Below, one piece after another: positions 35,755-44,642 of a stretch of DNA of 50,109 nucleotides. The notes under the pieces were generated by a model that was given only the letters and a program-made list of their open reading frames with translations, made no database searches and was not told where the DNA came from. The position numbers were made by a program, and so were the translations under genes. Position 1 is the first letter of the stretch. Each line of letters begins with the position of its first letter. Origin of the DNA: Phycisphaerales bacterium (GTDB taxonomy: Bacteria > Planctomycetota > Phycisphaerae > Phycisphaerales > UBA1924); assembly GCA_029260315.1 (NCBI GenBank), contig JAJDDM010000003.1, positions 1 to 50,109 on the forward strand, given 5' to 3'.

Positions 35755-36600
35755 CTAGTAGTAAGGCGGCCCGCGCCGAGGCCGGTGATAACACTTGCGA
35801 TCCCACGCGAAGTAGTCGTCGTGATCGTCCCAGTTCGCCTCCTCGACGATCACCTCCGCGCGCTCCCACGAGACGTGCCCGTCGAACCGCATCACGTTCG
35901 AACCCAGCCCGTGCCGCGTCGGGCTCGCGCGCGTGAAGTCATGCCCCTCGAAGAGCTCTCGCGGCGCGCGCACGTCGTACCAGATCGCGATCTCCCTATT
36001 GATCCGGTTCTGCCCGTACAACTGGTCGTACCGGTTGTTGTCGTCGTCGTCCTGGTACGCCGTCATCGCGAACGTCGTCGAAGGGAACTTGATCGCGTGC
36101 CGAAGCATCAGCGGCTTGTAGTACAGCCACTCAAGCGTCCCCTCCTTGTCCCGCACCAGATCCATGCCGTTGTTCGCGTAGTGGATCTGGTGCCAGTCCC
36201 AGGCCGGATACGCCGGGTCGTGGTAATACTCGGCGAACTCGTAGTGATCCCGATACTCGGCCCCCCAGGCGGATCCCGCCGGCGCGTTCTCGTCCCACAT
36301 CCTCGTCGAATCGATGTAGGGCCGCCACGCCCGAGGCCACGGATATCGCCACCCCCAGTCACCGCGGTCGCCGCACAGATCCCCGTTGTTCCGCCCCGTC
36401 CCCGCCTCGCGCACCACCCACTCGCCGAACTCCTGGGTGTACTGCTCCGACGCCATCCCGAGTTGCCGCTGATTGGATTGGCACTTGACCATCCACCCGC
36501 TCTCTCGCGCCCCACGGATTTGCGGCAACAGAATCGAGATCAACAACGCAACGATCGCGATGACCATCAACAGCTCGATCAGCGTGAACGCGCGACGCAT
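35755..36600 (-). CDS. Prepilin-leader (pseudopilin-like) exported protein
   Basis: 281 residues. It starts [20 protein letters not shown], a type IV prepilin leader with cleavage before Phe and Glu at position 5 of the mature helix. The body is rich in Tyr, Trp and Asp ('RYPWPRAWRPYIDSTRMW', 'YQDDDDNNRYDQLYG') and ends near 'NVMRFDGHVSWERAEV', which echoes the H-X9-DG element of planctomycete DUF1559-type proteins. A prepilin peptidase elsewhere would process it. It differs from the three paralogues that follow and shares only the leader with them. ATG 36600 was chosen as it directly opens the leader. Confidence 0.8.
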   Translation of the reverse strand: MRRAFTLIELLMVIAIVALLISILLPQIRGARESGWMVKCQSNQRQLGMASEQYTQEFGEWVVREAGTGRNNGDLCGDRGDWGWRYPWPRAWRPYIDSTRMWDENAPAGSAWGAEYRDHYEFAEYYHDPAYPAWDWHQIHYANNGMDLVRDKEGTLEWLYYKPLMLRHAIKFPSTTFAMTAYQDDDDNNRYDQLYGQNRINREIAIWYDVRAPRELFEGHDFTRASPTRHGLGSNVMRFDGHVSWERAEVIVEEANWDDHDDYFAWDRKCYHRPRRGPPYY

Positions 36601-36718
36601 GGATCCGACCTTTGAATACCGCTCGGCCTTCCCCGTTGGACCAACTCGTGTATACCAGATTCTCCCGCCAACCGCCACACCCTGGCAACTCGTCGTTCCA
36701 AACTCTGACGTTTAGCAG

Positions 36719-36746
36719 AAAGGCCGGGGCGCACGCCCCGGCCTTT
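36719..36746. terminator. Strong bidirectional terminator hairpin
   Basis: AAAGGCCGGGGC, loop GCAC, GCCCCGGCCTTT: a perfect 12-bp stem with A/T ends on both sides. It lies 24 bases after the stop of the prepilin-like gene at 36770 (minus). Confidence 0.85.
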
Positions 36747-36769
36747 GTCATTATTCACTCGCTCACATC

Positions 36770-37798
36770 TCAGTTCATCTGGCCGGTATTGATCTCATTG
36801 GCGCCGTAATCGACACCCTTCAGACCACCGCGCGTCCAGCGGTAGAATCCCGTCACTCGCTCTCTCTCTTCGCCGCTGCGAGTCGGAGGCTCGTAGTTCA
36901 AGATCGACGGATCATAGAAATACCGCGTGGGAAGGGGAGACTGCGGCGACATCGGGCGGAATCCCTCGTTCGCGTCGCCCGTGTAGGGACTTGACGCCGA
37001 CCCGTCGAACATCGCCACCGAGCATCGCGCGTCCTCATACGCGTAAAACAGGTCTTGGCGTGCCAAGTGACGATCGAAATACTCGAACACAAACACCTTC
37101 CGCGACGGGAAGACCACGTCGTTCATCTTCCGCTTGCCCATGCGATCGCCACGCACCCAGAACAAGTTGTGATCGTCAATGAACTGATCCACCGTCGGAT
37201 TACCGGGCGTCCTCATGTCCTTCGCCCACGACGCCGGCACAACCTGATACGTCGAGCTATACGGGTAGTACTTCACCGCCGCCTGACGCGGATCCGTAGG
37301 CACCGGGAAAAAATTGAACGGATCACGCTGCCAGTCCAGCAGGATCCGATCCTCAGGGCAAGACATGCTCTTCTCCGGCAGTCGCTGCTGAAGGTAGTCG
37401 TTGATGATGAAGTGTGTCATGCGACGGTGCGGCAACCGACGTGTCAGCTTATTGAGCTCTAAGTCCCTAGCCGTTCCGCGCCGGACAATGTCCGTCGCCT
37501 GCTCCATTGCCGCCTCAAAGTCGTCGGTTGCGACATTCAGGTCGCTATACAGCGAGTGATAGTTCCGATTGCCTTGGGTATCGGCGTTCCATGTGTACGA
37601 CGCGATCTTGTCCTGAAAATCCGTCGCGTAGTTCGTCGTCGCAATCGAGTACTGCCGGATCTGCGACTCGCACATCAGCTTCCTGGCGATCTTGCGATTC
37701 TTCGCCAGCGCCGGCAGCAGAATCGCAATCAAAAGAGCGATGATCGCGATCACGATCAACAACTCGATCAGCGTGAAACCCTTGCGCTTCTTCAGCAT
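36770..37798 (-). CDS. Prepilin-leader protein, tandem paralogue 1
   Basis: 342 residues: [26 protein letters not shown] leader, mature helix, then a globular domain of about 300 residues. Shared with the next two genes: 'RRLPHRRMTHFIINDYLQQR', 'EKSMSCPEDRILLDW', 'STYQVVPASW', 'VVFPSRKVFVFEYFDRHLAR', 'AMFDGSASSPYTGDANEGF', and the C-terminus 'RWTRGGLKGVDYGANEINTG' + QMN. It is a secreted or cell-surface pseudopilin-like protein; its function is unknown. The protein is very close to paralogue 2, pointing to a recent duplication. No pilus or type II secretion motor genes are nearby. Confidence 0.82.
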   Translation of the reverse strand: MLKKRKGFTLIELLIVIAIIALLIAILLPALAKNRKIARKLMCESQIRQYSIATTNYATDFQDKIASYTWNADTQGNRNYHSLYSDLNVATDDFEAAMEQATDIVRRGTARDLELNKLTRRLPHRRMTHFIINDYLQQRLPEKSMSCPEDRILLDWQRDPFNFFPVPTDPRQAAVKYYPYSSTYQVVPASWAKDMRTPGNPTVDQFIDDHNLFWVRGDRMGKRKMNDVVFPSRKVFVFEYFDRHLARQDLFYAYEDARCSVAMFDGSASSPYTGDANEGFRPMSPQSPLPTRYFYDPSILNYEPPTRSGEERERVTGFYRWTRGGLKGVDYGANEINTGQMN

Positions 37799-38187
37799 CG
37801 CGTGTCTCCTGTATTGCCCACGGCCACAGCATACCACATCGTCAGGAATCGCAAACACGCATCGGAGAAAAGAAGGTAGAATATGGGTGCTATTGCGTAT
37901 GTCCAGTTCGTAAAAACCCATTCAGGCCCGCTTTAGCCCGATCCGAACACAAAAATTTGCAGGCAAATCAGAGCCCTCATCGCCGCCGAAGGCCCTGTCG
38001 AAACCATGCCCACGCCGCCGCCCGCCAACACCGAGAAGTCCCGCGCCCCGCCGCGAGAACGACGTGAGTCCGTTCCCCCGCGGACCCCGGATCGCAGGCG
38101 GACCAAGACGCCGGACCTGAGGCTCTGCGAAGGTCCGGGTCGGCGCTCGACCATGTGAACACACGCCGCACATGAGCTTGATGGGCA
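37799..38187. other. Gap between prepilin paralogues 1 and 2
   Basis: A 389-base stretch with no gene. It contains hairpin-repeat copy 2 (38107-38139) and, near 37800-37920, an AT-richer region likely to hold the promoter of paralogue 1. Confidence 0.45.
38107..38139 (+). repeat. 33-nt hairpin repeat, copy 2
   Basis: In this copy CCGGACCT and AGGTCCGG form a perfect 8-bp stem around a 12-base loop (GAGGCTCTGCGA). It lies downstream of paralogue 2. Confidence 0.8.
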
Positions 38188-39213
<1,026 letters not shown>

Positions 39214-39267
39214 CGTCGGCCCCTTCCTGTGCGTCTGTTCTCGCGCTTCGGCTCTCCCGCGTCGGCG

Positions 39268-40299
39268 CTAATCCAACTGCCCGGTGTTGATCTCTTCAGA
39301 CCCCACATCCACGCCCCGAAGCCCCCCACGCGTCCAGCGGTAATACCCCGAAACCCGGTCGCTGACCTCCCCCGAAAGCGTCGGTGGCTCGAACCCGTAC
39401 GCCAGCGGCAGGTAGTTGAACCGCGCAGGGTCAGGACGATGCGGGATCTGCGGGTTGAACCCGATGTTCGAGTCCCCCGTCACCACCAGGCGCGCCGAGC
39501 CGTCGAAGAACGCCGCCGTCGACCGCGCGACCTCGTACGCGTAGAACACGTCCACCCGGTTCGAGTGGCGGTCGTGGAACTCGAACATCGACACCTTCTG
39601 GCTCGGGAACACCACGTCTCCGAACCGGCGCTTGCCCAGCACGTTCGCGTCCGGGGGCGTCCCGAACAGATTGTGGTTCGGCGACGGCGTCACCGTCGGC
39701 ACAAAGTCCGGCGACCACGCCGCCGGCACGATCTGGTACGTCGAACTGAACGGCCACATCAGATCGAACATCGCCGACCCCGACGAGTTGACACCCTCGG
39801 CGATCGTCTGCGTATCCTCGTGCCAATCCAACTGCCACTGAAGCCGCAGACGATCAGATGGGCACACCATCGCCGGCTCCGGCAGACGCTGCGCCAGATA
39901 ATCGTTCAGCACCAGATGGTTGTACCGGCGCTGCGGCAAACGACCCCGCAGCGGCTGGCTCCAGATCCCCGTCTCCGACTGCGTCAGCTCCCGCAGAATC
40001 GCCGTCGCCTGGTTCATCGTCGCCTCGATCGGCCCCGGCGCGTTCCGCAGGTCGTTCCACCGCGTGCTGTAGTTGCCCTGCTGCCAGGTATACGTCGCGA
40101 TCCGGTCCTCGAAGTCCGACGAGTATCCCGCCTGCGCCTTGGCAAGCTGGGAAATGTTCGAATAGCAGATCACCCGCCGAGCGTTCTGCCTCGCCTTGCC
40201 CAACGCCGGCAGCAAGATCCCGATCAGCAGCGCGATGATCGCGATCACGATCAAAAGCTCAATGAGGGTAAAGGCGCCACGACCTTGAATCTTCGCCAC
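39268..40299 (-). CDS. Prepilin-leader protein, tandem paralogue 3
   Basis: 343 residues from a GTG start: [28 protein letters not shown] was chosen because GGAGG lies eight bases upstream and the prepilin leader must be short; an ATG far upstream would bury it. The domain aligns with paralogues 1 and 2 but is more divergent ('[20 protein letters not shown]', '[10 protein letters not shown]', '[20 protein letters not shown]'). It keeps the tail '[20 protein letters not shown]' + QLD. It is probably the first gene of the 2-3 pair. Confidence 0.8.
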   Translation of the reverse strand: MAKIQGRGAFTLIELLIVIAIIALLIGILLPALGKARQNARRVICYSNISQLAKAQAGYSSDFEDRIATYTWQQGNYSTRWNDLRNAPGPIEATMNQATAILRELTQSETGIWSQPLRGRLPQRRYNHLVLNDYLAQRLPEPAMVCPSDRLRLQWQLDWHEDTQTIAEGVNSSGSAMFDLMWPFSSTYQIVPAAWSPDFVPTVTPSPNHNLFGTPPDANVLGKRRFGDVVFPSQKVSMFEFHDRHSNRVDVFYAYEVARSTAAFFDGSARLVVTGDSNIGFNPQIPHRPDPARFNYLPLAYGFEPPTLSGEVSDRVSGYYRWTRGGLRGVDVGSEEINTGQLD

Positions 40300-40545
40300 A
40301 GCTTGGTCCTCCGCAATAGGCACGTCGAACACCCCGCTAGCACCTAAAACGCCGCCGAGTGTCCCACCCCAGGCTACCGGAAAGCATACTGGGCCCCTGC
40401 GCGCCGGTCGAGCCATCGCCCCATTCTCCCAATAGACGGGGTCGATAATCCGTTCACAACCCAAACAACAAGCCCGGTTTGCGCCCTCCTACCATTTCAC
40501 GCCCGTACCAACCGCCCAACCCCCCAACCAGAGACACCCCCCCTG

Positions 40546-41598
40546 ATGATCACCTACGCCCCCGACCTGCCCGACCTCGACCTCACCGCCGAGCTCCCCT
40601 CCCGCGAGGGCGATCGCGTCATCCAGTTCCGCGAGGCCCTCCGCGAGGCCATGAGCGAGGAGATGCGCCGCGACAAACGCATCTTCCTCATGGGCGAGGA
40701 GGTCGCTCAGTACAACGGCGCCTACAAGATCTCCCAGGGCATGCTCGATGAGTTCGGCCCCAAACGCATCATCGACTCCCCCATCTCCGAGAACGGCTTC
40801 GCCGGCCTCGGCATCGCCGCCGCCATGGCGGGCCTCCGCCCCATCATCGAGTTCATGTCTTGGTCCTTCAGCCTCGTCGCCGCAGACCAGATCCTGAATA
40901 ACGCCCCCAAGATGCTCTACATGTCCGGCGGCCAGTGGGGCTGCCCCATCGTCTTCCGAGGCAACGACGGCGCAGGCGGACAGCTCGGCTCCACACACTC
41001 CTGGTGCGTCGAGGGCCTCTTCTCCAACGTCCCCGGCGTCAAGATCGTCATCCCCTCAAACCCCTACGACGCCAAGGGCCTGCTCAAAACCGCCATCCGC
41101 GACGACGACCCCGTCTTCTTCCTCGAATCAGAACGCATGCTCGGCGACAAGGCCCACGTCCCCGACCCCGAGAAAGACGGCGAGTACTACATCCCCTTCG
41201 GCAAGGCCCACAAGGCCCGCGAGGGCGACGCCTGCACCGTCATCAGCTTCGGCAGACCCGTCCACTTCTGCATGGAAGCCGCCGAACGCCTCGCCGACGA
41301 CGGCATCGAGATCGACGTCCTCGACATGCGCACCATCCGCCCGCTCGACATCGATGCGGTCATCGAGAGCCTCAAGAAAACCAACCGCATCGTCGTCGTC
41401 GACCAGTCCTGGCCCTTCGCCAGCGTCGCCAGCGAGGTCATGGCCCAGATCTGCGAGAAGGCCTTCGACTGGCTCGACCACCAGCCCGTCCGCGTCAACA
41501 CCGACGACGTCCCCACCCCCTACGCCAAGAACCTCGAAGCGGCGTATCTGCCGAACGCGGACAAAATCTTCGCGGCGGTGAAGAAGACGTTGGCATGA
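40546..41598 (+). CDS. pdhB: Pyruvate dehydrogenase E1 component, beta subunit
   Basis: 350 residues. The beta subunit of the thiamine-diphosphate E1 enzyme that feeds acetyl-CoA formation. Family blocks: 'FREALREAMSEEMRRDKRIF' with 'MGEEVAQYNGAYKISQGM', 'RIIDSPISENGFAGLGIAAA', 'GLRPIIEFMSWSFSLVAADQ', 'GQLGSTHSWCVEGLFSNVPG', 'VIPSNPYDAKGLLKTAIRDD', and 'VDQSWPFASVASEVMAQI'. An extra N-terminal 20 residues (YAPDLPDLDLTAELPSREGD) precede the usual start. Neither E1-alpha nor E3 is in the window, and E2 lies 5 kb downstream on the same strand beyond unrelated genes. A branched-chain dehydrogenase beta subunit is a less likely alternative. Confidence 0.93.
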   Translation: MITYAPDLPDLDLTAELPSREGDRVIQFREALREAMSEEMRRDKRIFLMGEEVAQYNGAYKISQGMLDEFGPKRIIDSPISENGFAGLGIAAAMAGLRPIIEFMSWSFSLVAADQILNNAPKMLYMSGGQWGCPIVFRGNDGAGGQLGSTHSWCVEGLFSNVPGVKIVIPSNPYDAKGLLKTAIRDDDPVFFLESERMLGDKAHVPDPEKDGEYYIPFGKAHKAREGDACTVISFGRPVHFCMEAAERLADDGIEIDVLDMRTIRPLDIDAVIESLKKTNRIVVVDQSWPFASVASEVMAQICEKAFDWLDHQPVRVNTDDVPTPYAKNLEAAYLPNADKIFAAVKKTLA

Positions 41599-41625
41599 AG
41601 ACGTTGGCATAGGGAAGGAGGAATC

Positions 41626-41772
41626 GTGGCATCACGCGAACCATGGACTCCCGAGACCGCTAGTTCGTGGCTGAATGAGTACTCGCCATACTTCGCCTCA
41701 ATGGTGAGTCAAGAGAACCGCAACGCGGTTGCTGCTCTTGTTGCGAAGATCTGGAACGCCTACGGCCTATAA
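41626..41772 (+). CDS. Small unknown protein with a strong ribosome site
   Basis: 48 codons from GTG 41626, preceded by GGAAGGAGGAATC, one of the best Shine-Dalgarno sites in the window. The sequence starts VASREPWTPETASSWLNEYS and ends ALVAKIWNAYGL. The composition is less GC-rich than the neighbourhood, as is the N-terminal half of the following DUF433 gene. I do not recognise a family. It may be an independent short protein, or the start of a longer ancestral gene whose remainder continues in another frame into 41823-42287; the latter frame is open from 41763. Confidence 0.5.
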   Translation: MASREPWTPETASSWLNEYSPYFASMVSQENRNAVAALVAKIWNAYGL

Positions 41773-41822
41773 GGCCCATCCCCGGTCCCGAAAGGAAGAA
41801 GGGTGGGAATGAGCCGAACCTC

Positions 41823-42287
41823 GTGTACGACCCGAACTTTGTCAGCTTCGAGCTACGGAAGGAGCAGGTCGGTTTCAGATTTCTCGTCCGAGGCCCTAGG
41901 AAGGCGTACAAGGGCGTTGTCCCGGATCAGTACTTTGTCAAGCCAAGAGGAGACACGCCTCGTATAGAGGTGAATCGCCCGATCGACGAGCTCGGCATGG
42001 CGTGGACCGCCATTCAGAAAGCGGCAGCAATCGACAAGCTCGATGCAAAGCCGGTGCCTGCTCCTGATCTGACGGAACGTATTACCGTCGATCCCGAGCT
42101 TTGCGGGGCACGCCCCTGTATCCGCGGCCTGCGCATCCGCGTGAGCGACGTGCTCGACATGCTCGCGGCCGGCATGACCGCAGACGATATCCTCCGCGAT
42201 TACCCGTACCTGGAGCGCGAGGACATCGCCGCGTGCCTCCGGTTCGCCGCACACTGGCTCAACCACCCCGTGCTGCGCGCCTCGTGA
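41823..42287 (+). CDS. DUF433-domain antitoxin-like protein with an N-terminal extension
   Basis: 154 residues from GTG. The C-terminal part (about 86-154) is a typical DUF433: 'RITVDPELCGARPCIRGLRI', 'VSDVLDMLAAGMTADDILRD', 'YPYLEREDIAACLRFAAHW'. This small HTH-containing antitoxin family is usually about 75 residues and sits directly before a DUF5615 PIN-type toxin, as here. The first 85 residues ('VSFELRKEQVGFRFLVRG', 'YKGVVPDQYFVKPRGDTPR') are not from that family and lie in AT-richer DNA, suggesting fusion with a foreign segment. The start is uncertain, because the frame is open upstream to about 41763. Its stop overlaps the expected toxin start by 4 bp (GTGA at 42284-42287). Confidence 0.78.
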   Translation: MYDPNFVSFELRKEQVGFRFLVRGPRKAYKGVVPDQYFVKPRGDTPRIEVNRPIDELGMAWTAIQKAAAIDKLDAKPVPAPDLTERITVDPELCGARPCIRGLRIRVSDVLDMLAAGMTADDILRDYPYLEREDIAACLRFAAHWLNHPVLRAS

Positions 42288-42638
42288 GCGGTCCGAGCGC
42301 CATCTGGCTCGAACATGCAACTGCCGCCGGCGCTCTGCGCCGAGTTCGCCGCTCGCTTCGCCGTCCCCTTCGAACACTTCGCGGCGCTGGGCTTGGATCG
42401 CACCCCGGACAATGAGGCGTTTCGCGCCGCCGCCGACGCCAACGCCACTGTCCTGACCAAGGACATCGACTTCGCCCGCCTCGTCCAGCGCCACGGGCCA
42501 CCGCCCGCGGTCCTGTGGCTCCGATGCGGCAACTGCACCACACCAAGGCTACGCGAACTCCTGGAACAGTCTCTCGGATCCGCCATCGAACTGATTCGAG
42601 GAGGCGAACCCCTCGTCGAGATCACCGATGGAGGGTGA
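42284..42638 (+). pseudogene. DUF5615 PIN-like toxin, frameshifted at its first catalytic residue
   Basis: The gene should start at GTG 42284, overlapping the antitoxin stop. It then reads SGPSAIWL followed by GAACATGCAACTG. Removing one A at 42312-42313 gives IWLDMQLPPALC, the normal family start whose Asp is the first acidic residue of the PIN-like active site. As written, the frame shifts there. The remaining 107 codons (from ATG 42315) keep the rest: 'AALGLDRTPDNEAFRAA', 'TVLTKDIDFARLVQRHGPPP' and 'VLWLRCGNCTTPRLREL'. Translation restarting at 42315 would give a protein without that Asp, so probably inactive. A sequencing error is the alternative explanation. Confidence 0.72.
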
Positions 42639-42684
42639 ATCGAGGACGCGTGAACTGCCTCGGTTGCTGGTCTTCCGACTTCGT

Positions 42685-43359
42685 TCACCGCCGCCGCAAC
42701 CCCATCCGCCGATAATACTCCCAATCTTCTTCATTCCGAATCCCCGAAACTTCAACCTGTTTCTCCAACAAAATGTCATAGTAAAAGTACCGCTCGCTCC
42801 CACGATACGACGTCCGGAAGTACACCCGATCGTTCTCCCGAATCCACGAAAACGGAATCTGGATCCGGAACCGATCCCCATCGTTCAACCGCACCGAACC
42901 ATCCTCGTTCAAGAACTCCCGCAGCCCCGGCATCCGCGTATCAATGAACAGCCGCGCCTCGGCAGGCATCGGCGTGATGATCACCGCCGCGCCCCCCACC
43001 GCCCGCGCCATCGAACTCACATACCGCATCCCCACGTCCACCCGATCGCTCGCGACGATCTCCGCGCCCAGATCGTTGCGAATGCTCACGACCTCCTTGT
43101 GCCAACGCTCGATCGCCGCGCACAACTCCTCGATCTCCAGCGGCCGCCCGTCCTCCACCGAGATCAGAAACCGCAGCCCATCCTCCAGCGCCTCGGCCCC
43201 CATCCCCTCCATCCGCCGCCGCACCGCGTCCTGCTCGTCCGCGGACACCGACGCGAACTCGATCAGCAGCCGCCCACCTCCCAGCGGGCGATCCACGACC
43301 TGCTGACAACCCAGAAGCGCAAACCCCACCAATCCAACAACCCCACAAGCAACCCGCAT
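42685..43359 (-). CDS. Lipoprotein of unknown function
   Basis: 224 residues. Signal MRVACGVVGLVGFALLGC with lipidation Cys18. ATG 43359 follows GGGAGGG; ATG 43374 is also possible. The mature part is hydrophilic, starting 'QQVVDRPLGGGRLLIEFASV', with 'AAIERWHKEVVSIRNDLGAE', 'DVGMRYVSSMARAVGGAAVI' and a Tyr/Arg-rich C-terminal end 'ENDRVYFRTSYRGSERYFYY'. No family is recognised; the mixed alpha/beta pattern could be a small binding domain. It is convergent with the broken toxin gene and separate from other genes. Confidence 0.7.
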   Translation of the reverse strand: MRVACGVVGLVGFALLGCQQVVDRPLGGGRLLIEFASVSADEQDAVRRRMEGMGAEALEDGLRFLISVEDGRPLEIEELCAAIERWHKEVVSIRNDLGAEIVASDRVDVGMRYVSSMARAVGGAAVIITPMPAEARLFIDTRMPGLREFLNEDGSVRLNDGDRFRIQIPFSWIRENDRVYFRTSYRGSERYFYYDILLEKQVEVSGIRNEEDWEYYRRMGLRRR

Positions 43360-43414
43360 CAAACCCTCCCGCATTCCATCCGCTCCCGACCACCCGAGAT
43401 CGCAAACGCTCAAG

Positions 43415-43447
43415 GACGCCGGATCTGAGGCTCTGCGAAGGTCCGGG
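43415..43447 (+). repeat. 33-nt hairpin repeat, copy 3
   Basis: Third copy (GACGCCGG, ATCTGAGG, CTCTGCGAAGGTCCGGG). It lies in the leader region of the lipoprotein gene. The arms CCGGATCT/AGGTCCGG tolerate a G-T pair. Confidence 0.75.
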
Positions 43448-43567
43448 TCAGTCCGCATCCAAGTGCGCAGTCGCTTCCCATGCAGCGACTCCGCTCGATC
43501 TCCCGCATCGGACCAATCCCATCCCCCTCGCGAATCTCCGCCCCCACCCCCCGCGTACAACTCCCCC

Positions 43568-44188
43568 ATGCCCGAGCACCTCCTCCTCTTCGCCCTCGCC
43601 TCCCTCGTCCTCAACCTCACCCCAGGCCCCGACATGCTCTACGCCCTCACCCGCGGCGCAACCCACGGCACCCGCGGCGCAGCCGCCGCAAGCCTCGGCA
43701 ACCTCCTCGGCTCCCTCCTCCACACCCTCTTCGTCATCGCCGGCATCAGCGCCCTGCTCGTCGCCTCCGCCACCGCCTTCACCATCCTCAAACTCGCCGG
43801 CGCCGCCTACCTCATCTACCTCGGCACCCGCGCCCTGCTCTCCCGCTCAACCCCCAAAGCCCCCGACGCCAAGCCGACCGCGACCCTCGCCCGCGTCTGC
43901 CGCGAGAGCTTCCTCATCCACACCCTCAACCCCAAGGTCGCCATCTTCTTCCTTGCCTTCGTGCCCCAGTTCATCCCCGCCGACGCGCAAACCCCCATCC
44001 GCGACCTCACCATCCTCGGCCTCTGGTTCACCCTCCAGGCCGCCCTCGTCCTCTTCCTCATCGCCACCCTCAGCGCCGCCGCCCGGCGCATCCCCGCCGC
44101 CGAGCGCCTCGCTCTCATCCTCAAACGCCTCACCGGCGCGCTGCTCATCACCTTCGGCGCCCGCCTCGCCTGGGCCACCGCCCGCTAA
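43568..44188 (+). CDS. LysE/RhtB-family exporter
   Basis: 206 residues with about six membrane segments. The N-terminal signature of the family is clear: 'FALASLVLNLTPGPDMLYAL' and 'GAAAASLGNLLGSLLHTLFV', followed by 'LKLAGAAYLIYLGTRALL', 'RESFLIHTLNPKVAIFFLAF' and 'FVPQFI'. These proteins export amino acids or related metabolites such as homoserine and threonine; the substrate cannot be told. ATG 43568 opens the first membrane helix. It stands alone between the lipoprotein and a repeat-filled gap. Confidence 0.9.
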   Translation: MPEHLLLFALASLVLNLTPGPDMLYALTRGATHGTRGAAAASLGNLLGSLLHTLFVIAGISALLVASATAFTILKLAGAAYLIYLGTRALLSRSTPKAPDAKPTATLARVCRESFLIHTLNPKVAIFFLAFVPQFIPADAQTPIRDLTILGLWFTLQAALVLFLIATLSAAARRIPAAERLALILKRLTGALLITFGARLAWATAR

Positions 44189-44203
44189 GTCGGCGCACCC
44201 CAA
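44189..44203. other. Short spacer before MITE-like copy B
   Basis: The 454-base gap 44189-44642 is filled almost wholly by the MITE-like copy B (44204-44428) and by hairpin repeats (44535-44625). No gene lies within it. Confidence 0.5.
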
Positions 44204-44428
44204 TCACAGGCCCGACCGCCAGAGCCATTTGCGTCGCTTGTCACAAGTGCTTCGCAGCGGGATGCTTGTGCGTGTGTCTCGCGTCGTGCCACCAACCGCT
44301 GCTTTGAGCGGTTGGTGTTTTAAGGGCGTTTTCCCAGAAGCACCCGCCGTGCAAAGCCACGGCTGGTGGCACGCCACTCGGTCATCCACAACTGTTCGGG
44401 TTCTCCGCCAGTTGACGCAAAGCGCTCG
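44204..44428 (+). repeat. MITE-like element, copy B
   Basis: Near-identical partner of 25972-26195 in the same orientation. Terminal repeats are at 44222-44235 and 44414-44427. Internal hairpins include CCAACCGCT/AGCGGTTGG (perfect 9-bp, loop GCTTTG) and the long-range pair CGTGCCACCA/TGGTGGCACG. Compensating and non-compensating differences against copy A show that it is not an assembly duplicate. Confidence 0.8.
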
Positions 44429-44534
44429 TCAAGAAGGGCGCCTACCCCTCCTACCCGTCCTCCATCCTCTCGTATCACCGTCGCCGTCCAACCCCTCTCT
44501 TGAGTCCCAAACCCACCAACCGAGCCGTACCATC

Positions 44535-44625
44535 TCGCCGCGAAGCGGCGCACGCTGGTAGCCTGGGGCGCAGCCCCAGGAACTCGATCCCATAGAAAAC
44601 AACGCCCCGATGGGGCGCACGAAAT
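44535..44625 (+). repeat. Hairpin repeat cluster (GCCCC..GGGGC type)
   Basis: Three hairpins follow one another: CGCCGCGAAGCGGCG, CCTGGGGCGCAGCCCCAGG and CGCCCCGATGGGGCG. The same vocabulary appears at 48092-48180 after the E2 gene. Confidence 0.6.
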
Positions 44626-44642
44626 CTGCCCACCAACGCACA

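Noticed and set aside
39268-40464. ATG start at 40464 for prepilin paralogue 3
   Set aside because: It would place 60 residues before the prepilin cleavage site. GTG 40299 has a GGAGG site and gives a normal leader.
43480-44307. Second plus-strand frame overlapping the LysE gene
   Set aside because: Pro/Arg/His-rich out-of-frame shadow. The LysE frame has the family signature and membrane segments.
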